Positions 13,201-19,861 of a DNA stretch of 20,000 bases are shown here, piece after piece. The stretch covers positions 1,545,701 to 1,565,700 of the forward strand of contig CAUJGJ010000189.1 in NCBI GenBank assembly GCA_963170055.1, given 5' to 3'. The notes below the pieces were generated by a model, which worked only from the letters and a program-made list of their open reading frames with translations, did no database searches and was not told the DNA's origin. Source of the DNA: Halisarca cf. caerulea (Eukaryota > Porifera > Demospongiae > Chondrillida > Halisarcidae). How positions within the stretch are numbered: position 1 is the stretch's first letter; each line of letters opens with the position of its first letter. The position numbers were made by a program, and so were the translations under genes.

Positions 13201-13818
13201 CTGTACATACAATGAACGTCTGTAATCCGAAGTGTACAAGAATAATCCGAAATTCTATTCCAACAATCTTATGGGGTACAGTCACCATATTAAAGTATGC
13301 TAAGCCTCACTCTGTAATCCGACAAACTCTTCATCCGTCCTTGTCCGATGAGAGCTAGAGGTTCACTGTATTCACTTGCATGTACTGTGTGTACAGGTTC
13401 CAGTGTTCTGTATGTGTGTAAGGACAATGTACTTTGTATGTGGTGGACAACCCAATAGGTTTTTGTGTTTGGATTTACCGCACAATTATACTCTCACATG
13501 CATGCACACAACAACGCCCTACCACATGTGTCCCTGTCCACCTGTCGACTTCACATCCATGTGCATTCATGTAGGGCTCAAACCTTGACAATGTGAGGAG
13601 TGCAGACTACAACATCACTGTTGGTGGATCACCTTGTGAGATCCTCAGCATTGACAACAGTAGAATATTCCGTAGACCTCCACAATCCAGACCACCTAGA
13701 CCACACCCAGCACCTGTTATTGTAAGTATACATGTTTGTGTGTGTGCGCGTGCGCGCGCACGTGCGTGTGTACATGTGTGTGTGTGTGTGTGTGCATGTG
13801 TGTGTGTGTGTGTGTACA

Positions 13819-13860
<42 letters not shown>

Positions 13861-15131
13861 TGTGCGTGTGTGTGTGCATGAGTGTTTGTGTCAATTTCAA
13901 TTTTACATTTAGTATCCTCTCTGTACAGGCCGTAGTGGGTACACGAACTGGCATTCAAATTGGCACTCTGGAGTACACTGTCACAAAAAAACCGACATCT
14001 ATCACAGTCATTGCTGTTGTGTGTGGATTTGTAGTTTTTTCTCTCATCCTTGTTGCACTGATTGTCCTTTGTGTGTGCTACGGCTACAAGAAGAAGACAA
14101 GCAGAGAACAAGCTGAAATAGGGGAACTGAGAGAACTTTTGGAAAGCGAACAAGAAATTAATGAGAGGGATTATGAAGAGCTTGAGCAACAAGTGGAGAA
14201 CATGGTGTCTCAAATGACAATGGTACACTCACAGATGAAAGGTGGGTGGTGTGAATCTGTAATGCCGTGAATGGTCCCCTGCCGTAAGTTGTCCCCCTAT
14301 CGTTTCATCAATACTAAACCCTAACCCAACCCTAACCCTAATACCTCGACGGTATAGAGTTTGTATTCGATAAGCGCCCATGCCGGACAACTTTTAGGGG
14401 GACAAGATTTGGTGTGACAAATCAAGGTGTTAACTAGAAATACATAAACTACATACGCATAATATTGTGATAGCATTGCAAGTTACTATATAGCGGTTCC
14501 AACTCTGCTATAAATGTAAAAGTCTGCATGATTTGTTCTGATGTGATCCGTAAATCATGTACCCGACCAATGTTGTATTACAAGCTATGATGATATGTAA
14601 TAAATTTCTAGTCAGTGCAAATGGCGACCACATGCAGTGTCACTGTTTAACGTATGTAGGTGTGTATTCAGTGCCAGAATATACACAACATTCACAATTA
14701 ACTCTTCACCAGTCATGTGATCAGCCTTATTTCATGTGAATGTATTCTCTCATTGTGCAGACCTTGTCGAAGGTGGTAAAGGAAAAAATGGTACCTACTA
14801 CAGTGAAATCAAGAAAGATGAGTATGAAGAAATGAAGGATGCTGAGGAGTATGAAGAGATGGACGGAGAGGGAGAGACTCGTGCTCAGGTCATCGGTGAA
14901 AACAATGACAGATACATGCACATAACTGGGGGCAACATACAACCTCAACCAATGCTGCTGACCAGCCAACAGCCATCTTCAGATGAGCAGCCTCATGTGG
15001 AAGTCAACGAAGGAGCTGTTGTGGGTGATCCTGAAGATCAGAGCCAGAAGGTAGATCAGGATCCAGACACCGGAGCAAGAATGACAAATTTAGAGAGCCC
15101 AGCCTATTTGACCTTCCACCAACTGTTGTAG
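2708..15131 (+). CDS. Plexin-like receptor lacking the GAP domain (whole gene, 17 exons)
   Basis: Exons: 2708-3691, 5791-6024, 6101-6232, 6504-6749, 7577-7724, 8411-8513, 8591-8684, 8766-8891, 8954-9131, 9662-9852, 10250-10779, 12168-12365, 12435-12531, 12718-12936, 13575-13721, 13929-14241, 14761-15131; 4311 bases, 1436 residues. All introns start GT and end AG and the frame is continuous; only the exon 9 donor (9132) is non-consensus. Domains: signal peptide 1-27, Sema about 30-458, PSI1 459-507, PSI2 611-653, PSI3 754-805, IPT domains about 813-1225, transmembrane helix about 1234-1259, tail 1260-1436. Three PSI modules point to a plexin rather than a MET/RON receptor (one PSI). Known plexins are semaphorin receptors whose cytoplasmic split GAP acts on Rap/Ras. 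Here no GAP is encoded, and none is seen in the 4.7 kb before the next gene. Start choice: in-frame ATG with A at -3 and G at +4, immediately before a clear signal peptide. A soluble decoy is unlikely because a strong transmembrane segment is present. Confidence 0.85.
3692..5790 (+). other. Intron 1 (2.1 kb) with nested repeats
   Basis: No coding sequence of the receptor. It holds a 1.1 kb TA-flanked element (3861-4975), a short stretch (GGGCTGTAGCCAG at about 3815) resembling the end of the hAT-like repeat in intron 11, and otherwise AT-rich non-repeated sequence at 4978-5790 in which I see nothing. Small open frames such as 4874-5167 and 5496-5720 have no recognisable protein similarity. 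Confidence 0.7.
3861..4975 (-). mobile_element. Long or interrupted pogo/Tc-type MITE relative, TA-flanked
   Basis: The left end CAGTGAAACC at 3861 and the right end GGTTTCATTG at 4975 are terminal inverted repeats with TA on both sides (3859-3860, 4976-4977). The outer 50-90 bases at each end match the short MITEs at 13014, 13210 and 16933, in the orientation of the 13210 copy. The central 950 bases or so (about 3925-4870) do not match those MITEs. This is either a longer non-autonomous relative or a MITE into which another sequence inserted. No transposase reading frame is visible. Confidence 0.6.
5791..6024 (+). CDS. Plexin-like exon 2: Sema domain
   Basis: Residues 329-406, phase 0 at both ends. 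The acceptor is CACTTTAG at 5790; the alternative AG at 5800 would put the exon in the wrong frame. It encodes a Sema segment ending in STEVFLVDGVVVMFAGLSTG, the familiar late-blade pattern of an all-hydrophobic strand followed by a GTxDG-like turn. Donor AAG|GTAGGT. Confidence 0.85.
6101..6232 (+). CDS. Plexin-like exon 3: last Sema blade
   Basis: Residues 407-450, phase 0 to phase 0. It contains the SLSSSVKSLTYSRGSDYVYA stretch, matching the plexin pattern in which the final Sema strand (xLYVMTxxxVYRVPVxxC) runs straight into the first PSI. Acceptor CTGTACAG at 6100, donor ACA|GTGAGT at 6233. Confidence 0.85.
6250..6484. repeat. (CA)n tract filling intron 3, with a 48-base repeat inside
   Basis: Intron 3 is 271 bases and almost wholly CA repeat. 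Near its 5' side a compound unit (CATGCATGCGCGC, then CATGTACACGCAAGC) occurs twice, at 6318 and 6366, a 48-base period. Alternating purine-pyrimidine throughout favours Z-DNA. The long protein-like frames of alternating His-Thr or Cys-Val here are artefacts of the repeat. Confidence 0.95.
6504..6749 (+). CDS. Plexin-like exon 4: first PSI domain
   Basis: Residues 451-532. It opens with VYRLPVEEC, the canonical Sema-PSI junction, then the PSI cysteine pattern C459, C465, C468, C476, C479 (CGWC), C485, C491, C507. PSI modules are small disulfide knots that position the Sema propeller. The acceptor TTACACACAG follows directly on the CA tract; donor ATT|GTGAGT. Confidence 0.9.
6750..7576 (+). 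other. Intron 4 (827 bases)
   Basis: Contains a hAT-like inverted-repeat element (6994-7443). The remaining flanks are AT-rich with nothing recognised. Confidence 0.75.
6994..7443. mobile_element. Possible hAT-like MITE in intron 4
   Basis: The ends are CAGGGCTCAAA at 6994 and its complement TTTGAGCCCTG ending at 7443, 11 perfect terminal bases over a 450-base element. CAGGG-type termini are typical of hAT elements. I could not find a convincing 8-base target duplication (TGTGTTTT on the left, ATTTTAAT on the right), so the class is tentative. No coding capacity. Confidence 0.5.
7577..7724 (+). CDS. Plexin-like exon 5: Ig-like segment after PSI1
   Basis: Residues 533-581 plus one base (phase 1). 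TVTITNLPPVLSGGSLLCVF and MYSCRVPNMPS give two cysteines with beta-strand spacing, as in the Ig-like/TIG segment between PSI1 and PSI2 of plexins. Acceptor CACTGTAG at 7576, donor GAAG|GTGAGG at 7725. Confidence 0.82.
7725..8410 (+). other. Intron 5 (686 bases)
   Basis: Dominated by a (GT)n tract of over 200 bases (about 7947-8163); the remainder is AT-rich with nothing recognised. Confidence 0.8.
7947..8163. repeat. (GT)n tract in intron 5
   Basis: Interrupted TG repeat with a GCGTGCGCGAGTGCACACAT break near 8025-8044 and a terminal GCGT/GCAT run near 8130-8155. On the sense strand this gives UG-rich pre-mRNA. Confidence 0.95.
8411..8513 (+). CDS. Plexin-like exon 6: end of Ig-like segment, first PSI2 cysteine
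   Basis: Residues 582-616 (split codons at both ends, phase 1 in and 2 out). Reads TQTVNFTLRSTLLNIDFGLV and then VTFYDC, with C611 the first cysteine of the second PSI. Acceptor TTTATCACAG at 8410, donor GATAA|GTGAGT at 8514. Only this phase joins correctly to exon 7. Confidence 0.8.
8591..8684 (+). CDS. Plexin-like exon 7: second PSI domain
   Basis: Residues 616-647. Compact PSI core C617, C620, C626-N-W-C629, C635, C642; the CNWC element is the hallmark CxWC. Flanked by short introns of 77 and 81 bases. Acceptor CCGTCTTCAG at 8590, donor GTG|GTGAGT at 8685. Confidence 0.87.
8766..8891 (+). CDS. Plexin-like exon 8: PSI2 end and start of second Ig-like segment
   Basis: Residues 648-689, phase 0 both sides. 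STRELCP supplies the last PSI2 cysteine (C653), then SLVLNAQNLISP begins the next beta domain. A GTAGGT at 8816 could be a false donor, but reading through keeps the frame. Acceptor TATTTTCAG at 8765, donor CCA|GTGAGT at 8892. Confidence 0.8.
8954..9131 (+). CDS. Plexin-like exon 9: second Ig-like segment
   Basis: Residues 690-748 plus one base. TGGYSYVCELSEMG, STVTCNVSAVS and SPVRLVWRNDSMNFTIES match the plexin segment that leads into PSI3 (usual pattern: W-x-N/D ... LYxC). The start is secure (CCCCACAG at 8953). The end is less so: 9132 (CAA|GTACAG) is a weak donor but is the only nearby GT in the phase required by exon 10, and it gives ESIVLYSC across the join. The frame itself runs on to a stop at about 9226. 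Confidence 0.7.
9132..9661 (+). other. Intron 9 (530 bases)
   Basis: Includes a run of 12 G (9365-9376). Nothing else recognised. Confidence 0.65.
9662..9852 (+). CDS. Plexin-like exon 10: third PSI domain
   Basis: Residues 749-812. VLYSCARLAVDCSTCIGL matches the start of the plexin third PSI almost ideally (LYxCxxLxxDCSxCL). Cysteines C754, C761, C764, C773, C776, C784, C791 and C805 complete the knot, with C773-A-Y-C776 in the CxWC position (Trp replaced by Tyr). This third PSI is the main reason to call the gene plexin rather than MET-like. Acceptor CCCCACTCAG at 9661, donor TCC|GTATGT at 9853. Confidence 0.87.
9853..10249 (+). other. Intron 10 (397 bases), nearly all (GT)n
   Basis: The repeat (about 9972-10209) occupies about 60 percent of the intron, leaving 120 bases before it and 40 bases after it up to the acceptor. 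Confidence 0.85.
9972..10209. repeat. (GT)n tract in intron 10
   Basis: TG repeat with two compound interruptions of the type GTGTGTGGGTATGTG near 10058 and 10141, suggesting an internal duplication of about 80 bases. Confidence 0.95.
10250..10779 (+). CDS. Plexin-like exon 11: IPT1 (with internal duplication) and start of IPT2
   Basis: Residues 813-988 plus two bases. SPPAGPVEGGTLYTIRGSNL is a classic IPT/TIG opening; VDNVMPSKSPTGGGSTVYVM opens the second. Within IPT1 a 108-base (36-codon) in-frame tandem repeat is visible: 10361-10468 and 10469-10576, each giving C-x-...-SSxSGSLVCV followed by a EVDVT strand. The donor at 10780 (TTTTGAG|GTGAAT) fits the phase of exon 12 and yields ILSVNSTHITC, a normal IPT strand; an earlier GT at about 10726 would drop a strand. 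Confidence 0.82.
10361..10576 (+). repeat. In-frame 108-base tandem duplication inside exon 11
   Basis: Two adjacent copies with a 108-base period. Shared blocks include ACTCCAGTG, AGTGGTAGCTTAGTTTGTGT and GAAGTAGATGTGACAC. The copies have diverged, so the duplication is not very recent. Both retain two cysteines and an EVDVT strand. Confidence 0.85.
10780..12167 (+). other. Intron 11 (1.4 kb)
   Basis: Contains a possible hAT-like non-autonomous element (10858-11618) with G-rich subterminal stretches. From 11619 to 12167 I see only AT-rich unique-looking sequence. Confidence 0.65.
10858..11618. mobile_element. Possible hAT-like non-autonomous element in intron 11
   Basis: Left end CAGGGCTGTATACA at 10858 and inverted right end (complement CAGGGCAGCATTCA) at 11618 agree at 11 of 14 positions. 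Both ends are followed inward by G-rich runs (on opposite strands in part), a style common to repeats of this type. No clear 8-base target duplication was found, so this is tentative. Confidence 0.3.
12168..12365 (+). CDS. Plexin-like exon 12: IPT2 end, IPT3 start
   Basis: Residues 989-1054 with split codons (phase 2 in and 2 out). VNSTHITCRTVDVSNS and RGVVTVNIDGSVFSNGSVQL complete IPT2 (I-x-C-x-T/P strand, then V-V-T-V strand). The last part begins the third IPT. Acceptor CCCCTACAG at 12167, donor CAAGG|GTGAGG at 12366. Confidence 0.83.
12435..12531 (+). CDS. Plexin-like exon 13: IPT3
   Basis: Residues 1055-1087. GEVPLIVVGTNLDAAVSPVL is the standard IPT strand A'/B pattern (I-x-V-x-G-x-N-L). 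Bounded by a 69-base intron before and a repeat-containing 186-base intron after. Acceptor GTCCCCAG at 12434, donor GTG|GTGAGT at 12532. Confidence 0.85.
12669..12715. repeat. (CA)n plus 19-C run forming the intron 13 acceptor tract
   Basis: About 22 bases of CA repeat, then C-rich sequence ending in 19 consecutive C (12697-12715), directly followed by the AG acceptor (12716-12717). The polypyrimidine tract is thus a homopolymer that should be length-unstable. Confidence 0.9.
12718..12936 (+). CDS. Plexin-like exon 14: IPT3 end, IPT4 start
   Basis: Residues 1088-1160, phase 0 both sides. TCTVVSSTRLSCVIPQL carries the paired IPT cysteines and I-P ending of IPT3; ADPVFSGSEPTEYQ and QPLTIT begin the fourth IPT. 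Donor ACA|GTGAGT at 12937. Confidence 0.85.
13014..13203 (+). mobile_element. Pogo/Tc-type MITE, copy 1 (190 bases)
   Basis: Starts CAGTGAACCTCTCTAATC and ends AGAGGTTTCACTG, flanked by TA (13012-13013 and 13204-13205). Internal motifs such as GGATTA and AGAGGTG repeat. Strongly similar to 16933-17115, including ACTCAATGGGAC and TCAGATTAGAGAG blocks. No coding capacity, so a transposase in trans would be needed. Confidence 0.85.
13210..13368 (-). mobile_element. Pogo/Tc-type MITE, copy 2 (159 bases, inverted)
   Basis: Ends CAATGAACGTCTG and GAGGTTCACTG with TA on both sides (13208-13209, 13369-13370). Internal TACAGTCACCATATT matches the reverse complement of the other copies, so it lies inverted only a few bases from copy 1. 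More diverged than copy 1, hence probably the older insertion. Confidence 0.75.
13575..13721 (+). CDS. Plexin-like exon 15: IPT4
   Basis: Residues 1161-1209, phase 0 both sides. GSNLDNVRSADYNITVGGSP, then CEILSIDNSRIF, is a normal IPT, but the expected second cysteine (IxCxPP) is Arg (IFRRPP, codon CGT at 13671-13673). A Pro/Arg-rich stretch (RPPQSRPPRPHPAP, residues 1194-1207) follows. R1190-I-F-R1193 fits the minimal RxxR convertase pattern. Acceptor TTCATGTAG at 13574, donor ATT|GTAAGT at 13722. Confidence 0.82.
13735..13888. repeat. (GT)n tract in intron 15
   Basis: Fills most of the 207-base intron 15, starting 13 bases after the donor; includes a GCGCGTGCGCGCGCACGTGC core (alternating purine-pyrimidine, Z-DNA prone). 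Confidence 0.95.
13929..14241 (+). CDS. Plexin-like exon 16: membrane-proximal stalk, transmembrane helix, coiled coil
   Basis: Residues 1210-1313 plus one base. The extracellular stalk closes IPT4 (GIQIGTLEYTV), then a 26-residue hydrophobic helix (about 1234-1259, within ITVIAVVCGFVVFSLILVAL and onward) followed by a KKK stop-transfer (1263-1265). Then a charged heptad-like coiled coil (about 1269-1311: IGELRELLESEQEINER and onward), matching the juxtamembrane coiled coil of plexins. A YEEL motif sits at 1291-1294. Acceptor CTGTACAG at 13928, donor AAAG|GTGGGT at 14242. Confidence 0.88.
14242..14760 (+). other. Intron 16 (519 bases)
   Basis: Contains a small inverted-repeat element with telomere-like repeats (14289-14405); the remaining 355 bases show nothing. 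Confidence 0.8.
14289..14405. repeat. Inverted-repeat element enclosing CCCTAA telomere-like repeats
   Basis: TTGTCCCCCTA (14289-14299) and its complement TAGGGGGACAA (14395-14405) bound 117 bases. Inside, 14314-14342 reads as degenerate CCCTAA repeats (CTAAACCCTAACCCAACCC and so on), the metazoan telomere motif. The second half carries GGACAACTTTT, partly complementary to the left flank. Confidence 0.7.
14761..15131 (+). CDS. Plexin-like exon 17: cytoplasmic tail with tyrosine docking motifs, stop
   Basis: Residues 1314-1436 and TAG at 15129-15131. Instead of the first GAP segment, the exon encodes a short acidic tail. Tyrosine motifs: YSEI 1327-1330, YEEM 1335-1338 and 1344-1347, YMHI 1365-1368, YLTF 1429-1432. 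YxxM is the known consensus for the PI3K p85 SH2 domain; YxxL/I is a general SH2 or endocytic motif. The rest is Gln/Asp/Pro-rich and probably disordered. A donor-like CAGAAG|GTAGAT at 15049-15050 exists, but I see no plexin GAP exon downstream. Acceptor CATTGTGCAG at 14760. No AATAAA is visible in the first 250 bases after the stop. Confidence 0.82.
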
Positions 15132-15739
15132 CCAACATTGAAGAAGGAAGGAAGACATCTCTAATGATGTATCTGGTTTCTGTGACTGTGAAAATCTGAG
15201 TAACTGTTAGTCGTAGCACAAAGAGTTGATGATCGTGAATTTACATAATCTACATTTCCATGCATGTCTTTAAAGGTATTAATTTTAAAATTTACATAAT
15301 CACATAATCAGCGAGTAATGCATTAATTGCGTGTACACATGACTGATATAATAATTCAGTGCATGCGCATGCACGCTCATATCTATATATGACCTGAAGG
15401 ACACGCGTACAGATTGTTATATATACGTACAGGTTCCCACTATATATAGCTATTCAGAGGTTGTTTAATTTTATGCACGTATATTATAGCAATCTATATA
15501 TCTGGCCATGGTTCCACCAAAGCATGCAGTCCAGTTATATAAAGAGGTTTTTTCTATTAGATGAGTTTCAATGCTATATATAGTTCCACTTTGTACGTGT
15601 ACATAATTTTAAAATAATAATTGTTTCACTAATATTAATTTATTTCCCATGCAATAATTTTTGAGTTTCAATGTTCAGTTGTGCATGACATTGTACATGT
15701 GTCTGCAAATTAATAGTCTGCATGAGAGCCATATATATA

Positions 15740-15809
<70 letters not shown>

Positions 15810-16185
15810 GAGTGAACATGTACATGCACGTGACACACAAATATTATACAATCTAGCTCATGCAGAGCATGGGACATACATATACAACATGTAATTGCAA
15901 TAATTTGCTTCTAACTAATTAATATCATGGTCAAGGGCTGTGTTTGACTACGTGTATAAACAGTGCATATGCTTACATACATGGTTAATTTGCCACATGT
16001 ATATACTTCAATCATGAGGTGAATGTTGTGGCCATATACAGGGTATATTGCAATCAACTATATATTGCATTTATCTGATGGAGAATAGCATACAGACTGT
16101 AAGCATATTCAATTACTTGTATATATCTTTAAATTTACAGTTACACAGTATGTATGCACTAACATGATCGATCAATAATTACAAT
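15132..16185. other. Intergenic AT-rich sequence downstream of the plexin-like gene
   Basis: Probable 3' UTR at its start, then AT-rich DNA without coding signal. It includes an (AT)n microsatellite and a few short palindromes such as GTGCATGCGCATGCAC near 15360. No gene seen. Confidence 0.7.
15731..15805. repeat. (AT)n microsatellite
   Basis: About 75 bases of alternating AT with one slip near 15747. Confidence 0.95.
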
Positions 16186-16450
16186 CATGGTTCTATCCAG
16201 TGGGGGTGGGGGAAGCTTCCACCTTAAACTCCCAAAAGCTTTCACCCAAAAACGTTCCAACTGCAATACAAATTACTATGGAGTAGGCCCTACTTGAGTG
16301 TCAAAGTTTACCTTGAATGATCTAAAATGGCCTCAAATACAAACTTAATTGTTTAACCAAAAAACTGTAATTTTCCCTAGGGGGCATGCCCTAAGACCCC
16401 TCAAGTTAAGTACGTATACTCCTGCACTCCATAATATATCCGGGCGTGCA

Positions 16451-16553
<103 letters not shown>

Positions 16554-16803
16554 ACATGTACACACATCTATGCATATATATACACACAGGCACTCGTTTC
16601 ACTACTATAGAGAAGGCCCTATATACTTGAGTGTCAAAATCAGCATTGAATGGTCTAAAATGGCCTCAAATGCAACATTATAATATTATAACCTAAAAAC
16701 TCAAATTTTCCCTAGGGAGGCATGCCTCCAGATCCCTCTAGTTAAGTATATATACTTCTGCACTCCATAATATATATGGGCGTGCACAAACACATATATA
16801 CCC

Positions 16804-16912
<109 letters not shown>

Positions 16913-16932
16913 TGCATGCACACATGCGCGTA

Positions 16933-17115
16933 CAGTGAAACCTCTCTAATCCGACACTCAATGGGACCTGAGAATAATGTCGGATTAGGAGGTTGTCTGA
17001 TTACGGAGTGACTATTAGCACACATTAGTATGGTGACTGTACCTCATAAGATGGTCAGATGAGAGAGAATGTCGGATTACGTATACAGAGGTGTTGGATT
17101 ACAGAGGTTTCACTG
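16933..17115 (+). mobile_element. Pogo/Tc-type MITE, copy 3 (183 bases), nested
   Basis: CAGTGAAACCTCTC start and AGAGGTTTCACTG end, TA-flanked (16931-16932, 17116-17117). Best-preserved copy of the family in the window. It interrupts the second direct-repeat unit, so its insertion there is younger than that unit. Confidence 0.88.
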
Positions 17116-17794
17116 TACACACATGTGTGCACATGTATACACACAGGCACTCATTGTATTACTTTAGAGAAGATCCTATACTAGAGTGTGAAAATTGGTC
17201 TTAAATGGTCTAAAATGGCCTCAAATGCAATGTTATCTCACCTAAAAACTTGAATTTTTCCTGGGGGGGGGCATACCAACAGACCCCCCTGGTTTCCTAC
17301 CCCTGCACTCCTTATACATATCTGTATGCACCTCTATATCATCACTGCTATGTCTAGGATACCACATATACATACATGTACCTGCCCCCCTACTATACTT
17401 TGTAACTAGCCCCCCCCCCTCATCACCCTGCTTTATACATACAATACATGTATCAAATCTATGTGTATAACTTGCGCGGCAGTCATTCACTGTAATACTC
17501 AAGCTTCCCCCCCTCCCCCAAAATTTTCAATGCTAGATAGAACCCTGATAATATTTCTATAATACCAGTACATTCCATAATGATCATTACAGATTACTTT
17601 CTTGTGTAATATGCATATCATGCAAGTGCAGTTACTGTATTTATCATGATCCAATTGCTAAGTCTCATGAGTGCAACCTTAGTAACTGCAGTATCCATAC
17701 ATGCATAAGGTTATATTTATGTATATACTGTTACAGTACCAGCAATGATTATAATATATATAATATAAATAAGCATACTGCATGTGAAAACACA

Positions 17795-18332
<538 letters not shown>

Positions 18333-19740
18333 ATAGAGTGGTCCCATATTCATGTCAGAGATGTGGATTATTGTGGGACCCCTGTGGTTGTGGTTTAAGG
18401 AGTACCTTATATGCAGCAACTGGTCACATTACGTCAGCCTCTACGGTGGATCATCCCGTCTCCTCCCTGTGCAGTCAGGTGTACCCAAAGGCAGCATTCT
18501 AAAACATATTCTATTTCTGATAGACATAATATTATAAGCAATCTACCCAACCCGCCTACCTTTTTGCCGACGACACAAAATTCATCAAATCCATCACTAG
18601 ATTTAGTGATTCATTCCTATTCCAATTAAATTGACATTGCATCCCTTGCTCTATATAGATCTCATCTTATTGGTGCAATGGAATCTATCCATCAACCAGG
18701 ACAAATGTGAAGTCACGAAAATATCCTAAATGCAGGCCCTCTGATGACCCACCTTCATACACCATCAACAACACCACCATCAAGCGACGTAGCAACAGTC
18801 AACGTGATCTGATAATCTCTCATGGAATTCACATTACTCACACATCTGTGCTATAATGCCTATACCATGCCCTTAATTTCATAAGACAACACATGCATGA
18901 TGTCATTTCAATTTCAGCACCTCAAAACCTATAGCTAAAGAAATCACTCTGTATCTCACTAGCCACTAGTCTGATCGAAGCTCAGTCTTATAATTATTGT
19001 TAATTATTAACTATGGTACCGGTGACCTATAGGCATATCTAAGACATCATCAGCATAGAAAATGTGCCGCACAGACCCACCAGTTTCATCATCTCATATT
19101 GTACACTATATTATAGTATTTGATTATAAGCTTAGGAGAGACTCATTCAACTGAACCTATTTCCCGTCATGTACTGCATGCCATTGGTTTGAAATTGAGG
19201 GCATCTTATATATACCTTATCAAGCGCCTACAATGCCCTGATGCAGCATCTACAATCATGTAAAATTCGCAATGTCACATGCCAGGGCCAAATCCAAGCT
19301 ATGATATATATAACCACACCCGGACGTCAATAGGTAGACACTTCTTCTTTAACAGAGTACTAGACTAAGTTATATTAATACAGAATTCATTACCACATAT
19401 CAACCTAGGCCTACCTTCCAACGTTCACCATCGAACATCTGATTATAAAGTTCATGTAGGACCAGTTCACCAACAACTACGACCCCTGGCCAGCAATATC
19501 TGTACATTTCACTTTGTCTGTCCGTGTTCGCAGTGTCGGTTACTTCATCTTTGATTTTCCCTCAACCACATCCCACCCTATTGATTGTATGTGCACTCTG
19601 AATCCCATTCAGTATAACCTATGTATAATAGCTTCACATAACACACACAAAAATTTCTTGTTCTTTTTAGCCAGCCCCTTCTCCTATATATTCGCCTCCT
19701 ACTGTATGGCTGGCGACGTGGGACTACCCCCCACTCATTC
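18333..19740 (+). pseudogene. Decayed CR1/L2-like LINE, reverse transcriptase remnant
   Basis: Fragments in several frames read like an L2/CR1-type RT in order: HYVSLYGGSSRLLPVQSGVP followed by KGSIL (motif B region, about 18431-18500), FADDTKFIKSI (catalytic motif, FADD at 18563-18574), VQWNLSINQDKCEVTKIS (about 18670-18725), then thumb-like remnants and a Cys-containing C-terminal end near 19500-19540 (TFHFVCPCSQC). Many stops and frame changes mean it is non-functional. The stretch 18600-19500 otherwise holds no gene. Confidence 0.75.
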
Positions 19741-19861
19741 AGCACATTAATTTCATTTCAAGGTTCCATCACAAGTTGATACAGCCATGCACTCATCATA
19801 GCCACAATATTAATTCACGTTGTAAACAATTATAATAATAATTATCAATTAGCAAGGTATC
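19741..19861 (+). promoter_or_regulatory. 5' flank of the second plexin-like gene
   Basis: Only the last 20 or so bases (ATTATCAATTAGCAAGGTAT) match the leader of the first gene; farther upstream the two flanks differ. Promoter elements not identified. Confidence 0.3.

Larger units (their letters stand above)
12937..13574 (+). other. Intron 14 (638 bases)
   Basis: Holds two adjacent, oppositely oriented pogo/Tc-type MITEs (13014-13203 and 13210-13368). The rest (13371-13574) shows nothing recognisable. Confidence 0.8.

Noticed and set aside
14557..14739. 60-codon plus-strand frame in intron 16
   Set aside because: No recognisable motif, and it lies wholly between a good donor (14242) and acceptor (14760).
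2708..15131. MET/RON-type receptor tyrosine kinase as the identity
   Set aside because: MET family has a single PSI and a kinase; here there are three PSI modules, the plexin-type PSI3 (LYxCxxLxxDCSxC), and no kinase motifs.
15049..15131. Alternative donor CAGAAG|GTAGAT leading to hidden GAP exons
   Set aside because: I see no plexin GAP-like coding stretch between 15132 and the next gene at 19862; left open as a test in the findings.
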